Source: Ruminococcaceae bacterium UBA5406
GTDB taxonomy: Bacteria > Bacillota > Clostridia > Oscillospirales > Acutalibacteraceae
Assembly (NCBI GenBank): GCA_002407675.1
Contig: DHNW01000025.1
Coordinates: forward strand, 62,001 to 126,000
Length of the DNA stretch: 64,000 nucleotides
Direction of reading: 5' to 3'
Notes under the pieces: model-generated
Databases searched by the model: none
Told to the model about the DNA's origin: nothing
The model's input: only the letters and a program-made list of their open reading frames with translations
Program-made: the position numbers and the translations under genes
Shown here: positions 16,204-23,808 of the stretch, piece after piece
Layout of the letters: the number at the start of each line of letters is the position of its first letter
Numbering within the stretch: the first letter of the stretch is position 1

Positions 16204-17202
16204 ATGAATATTTATGACATTGCCAGACAATGCGGGGTGTCGATCGCCACGGTTTCACGGGTCTTGAACCGAAGCCGCAATGTGAGCGACAAAACACGGG
16301 AAAAAGTTATTCGGGCCATACGGGAATCCGGCTACACTCCCAACGCTTTTGCGCGCGGGCTGGGCCTTGACTCCATGCACATGGTCGGTATTCTGTGCAC
16401 CGATATTGCGGATACGTTCTATGCTAAGGCGGTCTCGCTGGTGGAAAGCCTGCTGCGGCAGAAAGGGTTTGACGCACTGCTGTGCTGCACCGGAAACGAC
16501 CTGGAAAACAAAAAGAAAAGCCTTGACCTGCTGCTGGCCAAACGGGTGGACGCCGTGATCCTGATCGGCTCCGCTTTTCGGGAAGACATAGACAACTCCC
16601 ATATTGAAAAAGCTGCGAAGCGGGTTCCGGTCATTATTATCAACGGGCTGGTGGAGCTGCCCAACACCTACTGCGTCCTGTGCGACGAACGCGCCGCTGT
16701 GCGGAAAAACGTCCTTCTGCTGCACGAACGCGGGTTTGATGACATCCTGTACGTCTACGATACCCTGACCTACAGCGGATGCGAAAAAATCGCCGGATAC
16801 AAAGAAGGGCTGAAAGAGGCCGGCCTCCCCTGGCGGGAAGCGCTGGCCGTGCGGGCGGAGAAATCTGTGGACGGCGCGGCGCGGAAGATCGGGGAACTGG
16901 CCGCGGGCGGCCTGAAATTTTCCGCCGCAATGGCTTCCGAAGACCTGCTGGCAGTGGGCGCACTGAAAGCGGCGCGGGATATGGGAAGGAATTTTCCGGT
17001 CATCGGCTTTAACAACTCGATCCTCGCGCAGTGTTCGTTCCCTTCCCTCACAACGGTGGACAATATGCTTGAAACCATGTGCCCGACGGCCGTCCGCATC
17101 CTGACGGATCTCTGGGCGGGGAAAAGCGCCCCGCAGAAAGTGGTGGTTTCCCCGAAATTTGTGGAACGCGAATCCTTCCGGCTCTGCCGGTCTAAAAAAT
17201 GA
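16204..17202 (+). CDS. LacI-family transcriptional regulator of hexuronate genes
   Basis: 332 residues. The ATG at 16204, with GAGGGA upstream, starts directly at the DNA-binding domain: MNIYDIARQCGVSIATVSRVLNRS is the LacI helix-turn-helix and hinge. The rest is a periplasmic-binding-like sensor fold (VGILCTDIADTFYAKAV onward) ending near a typical VVVSPKFVERES. Its position between uxaBA and uxaC, with two LacI-type palindromes, points to an ExuR/KdgR-like repressor released by a hexuronate intermediate. The exact inducer cannot be read from sequence. uxaC starts 15 bp after it and probably shares its transcript. Confidence 0.9.
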   Translation: MNIYDIARQCGVSIATVSRVLNRSRNVSDKTREKVIRAIRESGYTPNAFARGLGLDSMHMVGILCTDIADTFYAKAVSLVESLLRQKGFDALLCCTGNDLENKKKSLDLLLAKRVDAVILIGSAFREDIDNSHIEKAAKRVPVIIINGLVELPNTYCVLCDERAAVRKNVLLLHERGFDDILYVYDTLTYSGCEKIAGYKEGLKEAGLPWREALAVRAEKSVDGAARKIGELAAGGLKFSAAMASEDLLAVGALKAARDMGRNFPVIGFNNSILAQCSFPSLTTVDNMLETMCPTAVRILTDLWAGKSAPQKVVVSPKFVERESFRLCRSKK

Positions 17203-17217
17203 AATGGAGGAATTCTT

Positions 17218-18624
17218 ATGAAAAAATTCATGGACGAAGACTTTATGCTGCCCAATGAAACAGCCAAAACCCTATACCACAAGTACGCCGAGAACATGCC
17301 CATCATCGACTACCACTGCCATATTGATCCGAAGGAAATCGCGGAAAACCGCAAATTCGACAACATTACCCAGGTATGGCTCGGCGGCGACCATTACAAA
17401 TGGCGCATGATCCGCTCGAACGGCGTGGCGGAAGACTCCATCACGGGCAGCGCAGGCGACCGGGAGAAGTTCCAGAAATTTGCCGAAGCTCTCCCGAAAG
17501 CAATCGGCAACCCGATGTACCATTGGACACATCTGGAACTGAAACGGTATTTCGGCTACAATGGCGTACTGAATGCGGACACGGCGGAAGAAGTCTGGAA
17601 CCTGTGCAACGCCAAGCTGAAAACCGACGCCCTGAGCGTGCGCGGCATCATTGAGCAGTCGAATGTCAAGCTGATCTGCACGACGGACGATCCGGCGGAC
17701 AGCCTGGAATGGCATAAAAAAATCAAGGCCGATCCGTCCTGCAAAGTCCGTGTGGTTCCGGCCTGGCGCCCCGACAAAATCGACAACATTGACAAACCGA
17801 CGTTCCCGAAGTACGTGGAAACCCTCGGCAAGGCCGCCGGCATGAAGATTAAATCCATGAAGGACGTGTACGCCGCCCTTTCGAAACGGATGGACTTCTT
17901 TGGGGAAATGGGCTGCAAAGCTTCTGACCACGGGATCACCTGCGTGCCGTTCCGCCCGGCCGGCGACGGCGAAGTGGAAGCCGTTTTTGAAAAAGCCATG
18001 GCCGGAAAGGCTCTGACCGCAGAAGAAATTGAAAAATACCAGTATGCCATGCTGCTCTTCCTCGGCAAACAGTATGCAAAGCGCGGCTGGGTCATGCAGA
18101 TCCATTTCGGCGCACTGCGTGACACCAACTCGGTTATGTTTGACCGCATGGGGCCGGACACGGGCTTCGATGCACTGGGCGCGCAGAACAGTGCCCACAA
18201 GATTGCAGGGCTGCTGGACGCGCTGAACCGCACCCATGAGCTTCCCAAAACCGTGCTGTATTCGCTGAACCCGACGGACAATGAAATGATCGACTCCATT
18301 ATCGGCTGCTTCCAGGGCACTGTGGTGCCGGGAATGATTCAGCACGGCGCAGCCTGGTGGTTCAATGACACCAAAACGGGAATGATTGCGCAGCTGACAA
18401 GCCTGGCAAACCTTTCCGTCCTTGGCAATTTCATCGGGATGCTGACCGATTCGCGCAGCTTTTTGTCTTACACAAGGCACGAATATTTCCGCCGCATCCT
18501 GTGCGGCCTGATCGGCACCTGGGTGGAAAACGGAGAATATCCGGACGATATCGAATTCCTCGGCAAAATGGTGCAGGATATTTCATTTAACAATGCGAAC
18601 CGGTATTTCGGGTTCGGTCTGTAA
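17218..18624 (+). CDS. uxaC: Glucuronate/galacturonate isomerase
   Basis: 468 residues, full length. The ATG at 17218 has GGAGG upstream. The amidohydrolase-like metal site HCH in MPIIDYHCHIDPKEIAENRKF is intact, as are TTDDPADSLEWHKKI, GWVMQIHFGALRD and FLSYTRHEYFRRILC. It converts galacturonate to tagaturonate and glucuronate to fructuronate. Together with UxaB and UxaA it takes galacturonate to 2-keto-3-deoxygluconate. The KDG kinase and aldolase are not in this window. Confidence 0.96.
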   Translation: MKKFMDEDFMLPNETAKTLYHKYAENMPIIDYHCHIDPKEIAENRKFDNITQVWLGGDHYKWRMIRSNGVAEDSITGSAGDREKFQKFAEALPKAIGNPMYHWTHLELKRYFGYNGVLNADTAEEVWNLCNAKLKTDALSVRGIIEQSNVKLICTTDDPADSLEWHKKIKADPSCKVRVVPAWRPDKIDNIDKPTFPKYVETLGKAAGMKIKSMKDVYAALSKRMDFFGEMGCKASDHGITCVPFRPAGDGEVEAVFEKAMAGKALTAEEIEKYQYAMLLFLGKQYAKRGWVMQIHFGALRDTNSVMFDRMGPDTGFDALGAQNSAHKIAGLLDALNRTHELPKTVLYSLNPTDNEMIDSIIGCFQGTVVPGMIQHGAAWWFNDTKTGMIAQLTSLANLSVLGNFIGMLTDSRSFLSYTRHEYFRRILCGLIGTWVENGEYPDDIEFLGKMVQDISFNNANRYFGFGL

Positions 18625-18673
18625 CAAAACCATTCATGCCGGAAATTTCCGGTAAATTCAGAAACAGTCATGG

Positions 18674-18725
18674 TATAATAAGAAAAAAGCGGCTGCGGCA
18701 GCGCGGAAAACTCCGGCTGCCGCAG
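18674..18725 (+). promoter_or_regulatory. Extended -10 promoter and leader hairpin before the epimerase-like gene
   Basis: TATAAT (18674-18679) is preceded by a TGG extended -10; no clear -35 is visible. A 10-bp stem, CTGCGGCAGC (18693-18702) with GCTGCCGCAG (18716-18725), follows within the leader. It could be a weak attenuator or the uxaC terminator. Confidence 0.5.
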
Positions 18726-18760
18726 AAGTATTTTCAAATTTTCCGGAAGGGGATTATATA

Positions 18761-19639
18761 ATGAATCCAATTATCCGAAGCGGCTCCAGTGCCGCCGAAA
18801 TTAAAACCGCCGGGGCCGAACTGACCTCGCTGACGGACGGTTCTGGGACACAGTACCTCTGGCAGGGCGACCCCGCCTACTGGGCTTCACAGTCTCCCGT
18901 TCTGTTTCCGATCGTAGGCAGCATCCGGGATGGACGCGCAACCGCCGGGAACGGCCGGCAATGCCGCATGGATCATCACGGTATTGCGCGGCACATGGAA
19001 TTCCGCGCGGAGAAATCCGCCGAAAACGAGGCGGTTTTCTCCATAAAATCCACACCGGAAACCCGGAAGCGCTTCCCATTCGATTTCGAGTTCCAGGTTC
19101 AATACACGCTTTGCGGCAAAACGCTGACCGTCGCCTTCACCGCAGTGAACCGGGACAGCGGACCCATGCCGTACCTTGTGGGAGGCCACCCCGCATTCAA
19201 CTGCCCGCTGCTGGAAGGCGAGCGGTTCGAAGATTATGTGCTGGAATTTCCGGAAAAAGAATACGCCGTCTGCCCGCGTGTGCTGGCGGACGGACTGGTG
19301 GATGTGGAACACCGCACCCTGATTCTGGACAACGAAAAGATCTTCCGGCTGGACCGCACCTGGTTCAGCTACGACTGCCAGATTTTTGACCAGCTGAAAT
19401 CCCGCTCGGTGCGGCTGTACAATCCCGCCACAAACCGGGGCGTTCAGGTGGACTTCAAAGGGCTGGACTATCTCGTCATCTGGACCAGCAAAAACGGAGG
19501 GAATTTTCTCGCCATTGAGCCGTGGTCCGGGACGCCGACCTGCACCGACGAAGACGACGTTTTGGAACACAAGCGCGGCGTGACAATCCTGAAACCGGGG
19601 GAATCGAAAACCCATTCTTACAGCGTCACCATGCTGTAA
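18761..19639 (+). CDS. Aldose 1-epimerase family protein (LacX-like)
   Basis: 292 residues with a galactose-mutarotase-like beta-supersandwich: AEIKTAGAELTSLTD, YWASQSPVLFPIVGSIRDG, DHHGIARHMEF (catalytic His region) and YLVGGHPAFNCPLLEGE with the second conserved His. The family interconverts anomers of free or phosphorylated aldoses. Its position next to uxaC suggests it acts on uronate or released sugar anomers, but the substrate is inferred from context only. It is closer to LacX/YeaD-like members than to GalM. Confidence 0.85.
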   Translation: MNPIIRSGSSAAEIKTAGAELTSLTDGSGTQYLWQGDPAYWASQSPVLFPIVGSIRDGRATAGNGRQCRMDHHGIARHMEFRAEKSAENEAVFSIKSTPETRKRFPFDFEFQVQYTLCGKTLTVAFTAVNRDSGPMPYLVGGHPAFNCPLLEGERFEDYVLEFPEKEYAVCPRVLADGLVDVEHRTLILDNEKIFRLDRTWFSYDCQIFDQLKSRSVRLYNPATNRGVQVDFKGLDYLVIWTSKNGGNFLAIEPWSGTPTCTDEDDVLEHKRGVTILKPGESKTHSYSVTML

Positions 19640-19654
19640 AACGGCACAAACAGC

Positions 19655-19697
19655 GGGGCGGGGCTTCCTGAATCTCAGGAGGCCCCGCCTTATATTT
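19655..19697 (+). terminator. Intrinsic terminator after the epimerase-like gene
   Basis: GGCGGGGC (19657-19664) pairs with GCCCCGCC (19682-19689), with an inner TCCTGA/TCAGGA stem, followed by TTATATTTT. Confidence 0.8.
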
Positions 19698-20148
19698 TGT
19701 GAATCAATTGGCTATTGCGAAAAGCGACTATCAGCTATGTTATCGAAAATTACACTGCTCTAACTTAAACTTTGAACGAAGTGGATTAAATTGGCTGAAT
19801 TCAAATATAAAGCTTTAAATCATGAATCATTGTTCTAACAGCTGCAGTACATATGATGTATAAGAAGTCTCTTGAGAGACGAGCCGGTATCATGTTTTTC
19901 TAGGGATTTATGCAAAGCAAACCATGTGATCTAAGCGTGGTTTGCTTTGTTTGCTTAATATAAATTGTAAAATATTGAATAATCTGTAATATTTATATTT
20001 GTACAATATTACTATTGGTGTAGAAATAAAAAGATGATAACGTTATTATACTGAATTATAAGAAAAGAAAATTTTAGTGTTTTTGCTGTCTACTGTTCTC
20101 GGGGCATCGTGCACTGTTTTTGCTCCTGCAGATACAGTCCAACATTCT
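19692..20148. other. AT-rich gap with a hairpin and a decayed secreted-protein frame
   Basis: This 457-bp stretch is clearly richer in A and T than its surroundings. It holds a hairpin (AAGCAAACCA near 19915 with TGGTTTGCTT near 19940) that could terminate transcription. A start-less frame at 20062-20193 reads KKILVFLLSTVLGASCTVFA, resembling a signal peptide with no upstream ATG or ribosome site, and it stops after 44 codons. It is best read as a degraded remnant. Nothing else recognisable is present. Confidence 0.35.
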
Positions 20149-20334
20149 TCAAAGAAGCATCGAGCCGACAACTGCACCGGGATAATAATCTGAAGCATAC
20201 GCCCCTCCTTGAGCCGGAAAAGGATACGGCAGACCCAACGGATTCGACACAAAAAGACCCGCAAGCAAAATCAAAGCCGCCATAAAAAGGTAGGCCACGC
20301 CGTTCCGAAGCATCTGCTTTCGAAATCTCTCCAT
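20149..20334 (-). CDS. Small membrane protein beside an Xre regulator
   Basis: 61 residues. A GGAGGA site and ATG at 20334 follow directly on the Xre stop, so the two are translationally linked. It has one hydrophobic segment (about residues 12-29, GVAYLFMAALILLAGLFV) and then a Gly/Tyr/Pro-rich tail. Xre plus small integral membrane protein pairs are common in Firmicutes; the membrane protein often has two or more segments, so this copy may be truncated at the AT-rich junction. Function unknown. Confidence 0.6.
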   Translation of the reverse strand: MERFRKQMLRNGVAYLFMAALILLAGLFVSNPLGLPYPFPAQGGAYASDYYPGAVVGSMLL

Positions 20335-20336
20335 TT

Positions 20337-20540
20337 TTATTCCTCCACGCTGCTGAAATCAAAGACCTCCTCAATGCTGAGGCCAAAATAGCGGGCGATT
20401 TTCCATGCCAGCACAAGGGAAGCCGTATATCTTCCGTTTTCAATGGAGATAATTGTCTGACGGGACACACCGACACTCCGCGCAAGTTCTTCCTGCGTGA
20501 TTCCGTTCCGTCTCCGCAGTTCGGGAATCCTGGTTTTCAT
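20337..20540 (-). CDS. Xre-family HTH transcriptional regulator, 67 residues
   Basis: A minimal Cro/CI-type DNA-binding protein: IPELRRRNGITQEELARSVGVSRQTIISIENGRY is the helix-turn-helix, and LAWKIARYFGLSIEEVFDF is the usual tail. This size class (YozG/YvaO-like) normally controls its own small membrane-protein operon. It has a near-consensus promoter and faces away from the cytidylate-kinase-like gene at 20697. The ribosome site before ATG 20540 is weak (GGGTGG). Confidence 0.88.
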   Translation of the reverse strand: MKTRIPELRRRNGITQEELARSVGVSRQTIISIENGRYTASLVLAWKIARYFGLSIEEVFDFSSVEE

Positions 20541-20559
20541 GGAACCACCCCACACCGGA

Positions 20560-20588
20560 AGTATAAAGCAGCACAAGGTATTTGTCAA
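20560..20588 (-). promoter_or_regulatory. Promoter of the Xre operon
   Basis: On the minus strand, a consensus TTGACA (20583-20588), a 17-bp spacer and TATACT (20560-20565). Confidence 0.82.
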
Positions 20589-20605
20589 GTGTGCTTTACA
20601 TTTTT

Positions 20606-20633
20606 TTGCTTCCCGCTGAAAAAGTGGTATAAT
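20606..20633 (+). promoter_or_regulatory. Promoter of the cytidylate-kinase-like gene
   Basis: TTGCTT (20606-20611), a 16-bp spacer and TATAAT (20628-20633). It is back to back with the Xre promoter; the two -35 boxes are 17 bp apart, so Xre binding could affect both. Confidence 0.65.
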
Positions 20634-20696
20634 AAAAAAAGCAAAAAGGACCGCCCCGGAAAAAGGGCGGCAAAAGCAGGAAGCGAGGTTTTTGCC

Positions 20697-21332
20697 ATGC
20701 CGGAAATAAAATCTGTGATAACCGTGGCGCGTCAGTACGGAAGCGGAGGCCGTAAAATCGGCCAGAAACTCGCTGATAAATTTGGAATCCCGTTCTACGA
20801 CCGGGAACTGATCGCGCTGGCCGCCAAAAAAAGCGGCATCAGCGTGGAAATCTACGAAAAAGCAGATGAAAAAGCAGGCGGCAATCTGCTGTATTCGCTG
20901 ATGATGGCAAATTATTCCTTCCTGCATGGGGTTCCCATGATCAACGACATGCCGCTGAACGACAAGCTGTTCCTTTTACAGGCTCAGATTATCCGGGAAG
21001 CTGCCAAAAAAGGCCCCTGCGTGATTGTTGGGCGCTGCGCCGACGATGTTTTGAAAAATGAGAAAAATATATTCAGCATATTTATCTGCGCCGATAAAAC
21101 CGCACGAATGGAGCGCAGCGTGCAGGAATACGGAATTGATCCAAAACGCGCCGCCGCGAACCTTGCTAATATGGACAATCAGCGCGCGGGGTATTACAAC
21201 TATTTTGCCGACCGGAAATGGGGTTATGCGGAAAATTACCAGATTTGTGTCAATTCGTCTGCCTACGGCATTGACGGGACGGCGGAGCTGATTGCGGACG
21301 CAGCAGCCGCCTTTGAAAACGGAAAAAAGTGA
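20697..21332 (+). CDS. Cytidylate kinase-like family protein
   Basis: 211 residues. ATG at 20697 gives ITVARQYGSGGRKIGQKLADKFG, a P-loop variant (GSGGxxIG) typical of the cytidylate-kinase-like family (AAA_26). FYDRELIALAAKKSGIS, CVIVGRCADDVL and a lid region with ARMERSVQEYGID follow. These proteins resemble CMP kinase but lack a proven substrate. A true Cmk would normally show the GPAGAGKST-type loop, which is absent here. The partner gene and pathway are unclear. Confidence 0.85.
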   Translation: MPEIKSVITVARQYGSGGRKIGQKLADKFGIPFYDRELIALAAKKSGISVEIYEKADEKAGGNLLYSLMMANYSFLHGVPMINDMPLNDKLFLLQAQIIREAAKKGPCVIVGRCADDVLKNEKNIFSIFICADKTARMERSVQEYGIDPKRAAANLANMDNQRAGYYNYFADRKWGYAENYQICVNSSAYGIDGTAELIADAAAAFENGKK

Positions 21333-21421
21333 ATCCAAACGGCGGCCCCGCATAACCCGCGCGGTTCGGCACAGAATAAGAACGGCCCGCAGGCCAATTT
21401 AAAATAATGAGGTGCCGAACG

Positions 21422-21751
21422 ATGACAGATCTGCATTGCAATGTGACAAAATGTGCCAATAACCAGAGCGAGTTTTGCTGCCGCCCGGATATCATGGTCG
21501 GCGGCCCGAATTCCTGCAGCGCTAAGCAGACGTACTGCGCCAATTTTTTGGACGAGAACGACATTGCGCCCCGTGATTCCGTAGACAGCCAGTCGCCGAA
21601 TCAGGCTTTGGATATCCACTGCGACGTGGCAAATTGCGTTTACAACCAGGACAGAGCCTGCAACGCGGAACACGTGGATATCAGCACCACGCAGGTAAAC
21701 GGCGGACAGGTCAAAACAGCATGTTCCACCTATAAAAGCAAAACGATGTAA
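21422..21751 (+). CDS. DUF1540 protein with two cysteine-rich repeats
   Basis: 109 residues with two DUF1540 units: LHCNVTKCANNQSEFCC with CSAKQTYCANF, and IHCDVANCVYNQDRACN with TACSTYK. The cysteine spacing suggests small metal-binding knuckles. The domain is common in spore-forming Clostridia; its role is unknown. The start at 21422 has GAGG at a good distance. An ATG at 21407 in the same frame overlaps the ribosome site and is less likely. A terminator follows. Confidence 0.85.
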   Translation: MTDLHCNVTKCANNQSEFCCRPDIMVGGPNSCSAKQTYCANFLDENDIAPRDSVDSQSPNQALDIHCDVANCVYNQDRACNAEHVDISTTQVNGGQVKTACSTYKSKTM

Positions 21752-21786
21752 GGACCGTCTGACCGTCGGAAAACAGAAAAGGCACG

Positions 21787-21821
21787 CCTCCGCCGAAGGA
21801 AATCGGCGGAGGTTCTTTTTT
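21787..21821 (+). terminator. Intrinsic terminator after the DUF1540 gene
   Basis: CCTCCGCCGA (21787-21796) pairs with TCGGCGGAGG (21803-21812), followed by TTCTTTTTT. Confidence 0.9.
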
Positions 21822-21849
21822 ATCAGCACGGCAGCGGAAGGCCCCGAAC

Positions 21850-22377
21850 CTATATGTCAAGCGGAACCAGGTTCCGCCTGTCTGTGAAGCGGATCAGACC
21901 GCAGGCTATCCGCGCGCCTGAATTTCCCGACGGCTGAGTGGTAAAATCATCCGGGGAAAGATGGACGATCACCGTGCGGCCGATGATTTCGGACACCGAA
22001 AAGCGGTCGGTAAAAACCGACTGAAAAGCATATCCGTCCCGGCTGCCGAACAGAGGCGGCAAATCTCCCGCATGGGCCGGATGGGGGCAATGATCCGGGT
22101 TGTAATGTCCGCCCGCCCCGGCGAACGGGTCGGAGCTGTTCCCGGTGCAGGCAGCCCCTTCGTGAATATGGAACCCGAACACATTGGCCGGGCAGTTCTG
22201 CGCCCCATGGGGAAGGCCTTCCATCTGCGCCACCAGCAGCACACCGTTCTCCAGCTGATAGAAAAAGACCATCCCGTGAATATCGGGATAATCCGGGCTC
22301 CCTTTTACCGCGGCCTGCGCTTCCGGCAGGCCTTTCACGACCGAACCAATCCGGTCATACCGCGGTTCATAATACAC
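21850..22377 (-). CDS. sodC: Cu/Zn superoxide dismutase family protein
   Basis: 175 residues from a GTG start at 22377, which has AGAGGTGA upstream; the frame is open to 22518, but the ATG there lacks a ribosome site. All expected residues are present: copper His in GFHIHEG, the bridging His in GGHYNP, zinc ligands in CPHPAHAGDLPP, the last copper His in IVHLSPDDFTTQPSGNSG, the active-site Arg in GARIAC, and both disulfide cysteines. There is no signal peptide, so it would be cytoplasmic, unlike the periplasmic SodC of Gram-negatives. It dismutates superoxide. Confidence 0.85.
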   Translation of the reverse strand: MYYEPRYDRIGSVVKGLPEAQAAVKGSPDYPDIHGMVFFYQLENGVLLVAQMEGLPHGAQNCPANVFGFHIHEGAACTGNSSDPFAGAGGHYNPDHCPHPAHAGDLPPLFGSRDGYAFQSVFTDRFSVSEIIGRTVIVHLSPDDFTTQPSGNSGARIACGLIRFTDRRNLVPLDI

Positions 22378-22554
22378 AGCAATCACCTCTGAGGCTATTT
22401 TATGCTGCGGAATAAAGAAGCGTTCTTTCTCAGGCAGATCGGCAGGGCACGAGTGCCGGAAGATAAAAAATTCTCCGGCAGACGCCGGAGAATCCATCAA
22501 ACTACTGAATGATTCCATTCATTAAATTAAAAAAGAAAAAAGGCAAAAAAATAA

Positions 22555-22738
22555 AAGCCCCGCCTGGCCGTAAGGTGTCAAATAACCTGCTACCAAAAGC
22601 AGGTGGGTGCCCTCCCAACGGTTTCGCACTCCCTTCGTCCGGCAAAAGCCGGGAGGTCTGAAGTCCGCCGCCGGAGCCGAGCTCCCGATTAAATATTGTA
22701 GGGTTATTGATTCACCGGTCCGCGCACCAGGCAGGAGA
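22555..22738 (-). ncRNA. ssrS: 6S RNA
   Basis: On the minus strand the ends CCTGCCTGG and CCAGGCGGG form a long closing stem. The interior holds a bulge-containing rod, with GACTTCAGACCTCCCGG and the conserved GGGAGGGCACCCACCTGCT segment seen in Firmicutes 6S RNAs. The RNA ends in GGGGCTTTTATTTTTTT. Length is about 184 nt. 6S RNA mimics an open promoter and binds sigma-A RNA polymerase. It follows the DUF1292 stop and may be processed from that transcript; no convincing own promoter was found. Confidence 0.75.
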
Positions 22739-22741
22739 TCG

Positions 22742-23089
22742 CTATTCTGTTTCATCTTCAGTTTCATCCGGTTCTTCCGAACCGTCTTCTTCACATTCTT
22801 CATCGCCGTAGAGTTCTTCAAAGCGGCTTTCAAACTGTTTGGCAAGTCTGTCCAGCAAATCCTGATCATCCACTTCGGCCAGCTGCTGTTCCCCATCTTC
22901 TTCAATGGATTCGAAGATATAATAGGTCGCCTGCGAATCGACTTTGCTTTGGGGATCATCCAGCACGGGAAGAAGAGCATAATAGCTTCTGCTGTCCTCA
23001 TCAATTACATCCAGGACTTCAAATTCATGCTCGTTTCCTCCGTCGTCTACCAGCGTGAGGATATCAGGCCCGAAATCATCATTTTGCAT
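22742..23089 (-). CDS. DUF1292 family protein (YrzB-like)
   Basis: 115 residues. ATG at 23089 gives DFGPDILTLVDDGGNEHEFEVLDVIDED, then YYALLPV and TYYIFE, the DUF1292 beta-rich pattern. The C-terminal 30 residues are almost all Asp and Glu. In many Firmicutes it follows ireB and ruvX; here it stands alone with a strong promoter and is followed within about 5 bp by the 6S RNA. Function unknown. Confidence 0.88.
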   Translation of the reverse strand: MQNDDFGPDILTLVDDGGNEHEFEVLDVIDEDSRSYYALLPVLDDPQSKVDSQATYYIFESIEEDGEQQLAEVDDQDLLDRLAKQFESRFEELYGDEECEEDGSEEPDETEDETE

Positions 23090-23132
23090 TCGGCTGTTTA
23101 CTCCTTGCAGTTTATTCCTGTGGGACGGTTCT

Positions 23133-23161
23133 ATTGTACCGTGCCCGGTGCATAAAGTCAA
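23133..23161 (-). promoter_or_regulatory. Promoter of the DUF1292 gene
   Basis: On the minus strand, TTGACT (23156-23161), a 17-bp spacer and TACAAT (23133-23138). Confidence 0.8.
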
Positions 23162-23220
23162 CAGGAAAATAATATGAAATAAAACTATACTAAAAAATTA
23201 AATAATTTTTGAAAAAAGTA

Positions 23221-23249
23221 TTGACTTCTCCTATGATCTGCGTTATACT
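23221..23249 (+). promoter_or_regulatory. Strong promoter of a candidate non-coding RNA
   Basis: TTGACT (23221-23226), a 17-bp spacer and TATACT (23244-23249), with an A/T-rich upstream tract. No protein gene follows on this strand before the end of prfC. Confidence 0.82.
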
Positions 23250-23255
23250 GAAACC

Positions 23256-23760
23256 AGAAAAGAAAAGGGAAGATCAAAGAGGATGCGCGCCTGAAAAACA
23301 GGCCCTTAAGTGGAACAGAACGGAATGAAGGAACAGTTCAGGCAAGGGAGTGGCGCATCAGATACCGAACTTTTCTGAGAAGGGAGTGAGTCCAATGGGC
23401 GAGGATACAGAAGCGCAGAGCAGTCAGACCTGTTGGACAGCGGTTGTTCCGCTGCGGCAGGTCTGCTGAAAAATCCAGAGTGCCGTTCCCCACATACCTG
23501 TGGAAAGAAGCAGAAAGTGGATTTTAAATGCGCAGAAGCAAAACAGAAAACTGTTATGGGATCGGTGTGATCTGTTTTTAGATGCCGAGTTTGGCTTTGA
23601 TGCAAAGCTTCTACCCGAGAAATCGGAGAAAAAAGGGGCACGGAAAAACAGCCAGCATACGAAAGCGGTTCCGGAAAACAGATGGGTGATACCAATGTTT
23701 TGAATTGGGGAGTTTAAATTCAAACGGAATGCCCGGTTTAAAGAGCCGGGCGCCATTTGA
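23256..23760 (+). ncRNA. Candidate large structured non-coding RNA, about 500 nt
   Basis: No credible protein is encoded, yet many stems are visible. GATGCGC (23282-23288) pairs with GCGCATC (23353-23359), enclosing GCCTG/CAGGC and CCTT/AAGG helices. An 11-bp bulged helix (23421-23432 with 23458-23468) is capped by CAGCGG/CCGCTG. AAAATCCA (23470-23477) pairs with TGGATTTT (23518-23525) around CCACA/TGTGG. CCGA-GAAA-TCGG is a GNRA-capped helix near 23615. GCCCGG/CCGGGC closes near 23731-23751. Linkers are A-rich. I found no match to RNase P, tmRNA, SRP or T-box signatures. Ends are approximate. Confidence 0.6.
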
Positions 23761-23808
23761 AAGAGCAGGCCAAAATCCATACGAATTTCAGCAAGAAAAA
23801 TAAATGCG

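Noticed and set aside
13476..16217. 913-residue open frame on the plus strand
   Set aside because: It is antisense to uxaA and uxaB, which have clear family motifs, ribosome sites and a promoter; the long frame is a codon-bias shadow.
19692..20148. Insertion sequence or integrase remnant
   Set aside because: No terminal inverted repeats, target duplication or transposase-like frame could be seen; only AT richness marks the stretch.
22378..22518. Longer N-terminus for the superoxide dismutase
   Set aside because: The upstream ATG has no ribosome site and adds no signal peptide, while the GTG at 22377 is well placed after AGAGGTGA.
23395..23469. 24-codon reading frame with a GGGAGTGA site inside the candidate RNA
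   Set aside because: The frame coincides with the strong hairpin at 23421-23468, has no membrane or signal character and shows no recognisable family; RNA structure explains the region better.
23500..23703. 67-residue plus-strand frame in the same gap
   Set aside because: GTG start without ribosome site, unusual Lys/Asn/Glu-rich composition and overlap with several RNA stems.
23256..23760. RNase P RNA, tmRNA or SRP RNA as identity of the structured RNA
   Set aside because: None of their hallmark strings (GAGGAAAGTCC, a tmRNA tag frame with tRNA-like end, or the SRP GGAA-tetraloop domain IV) is present.
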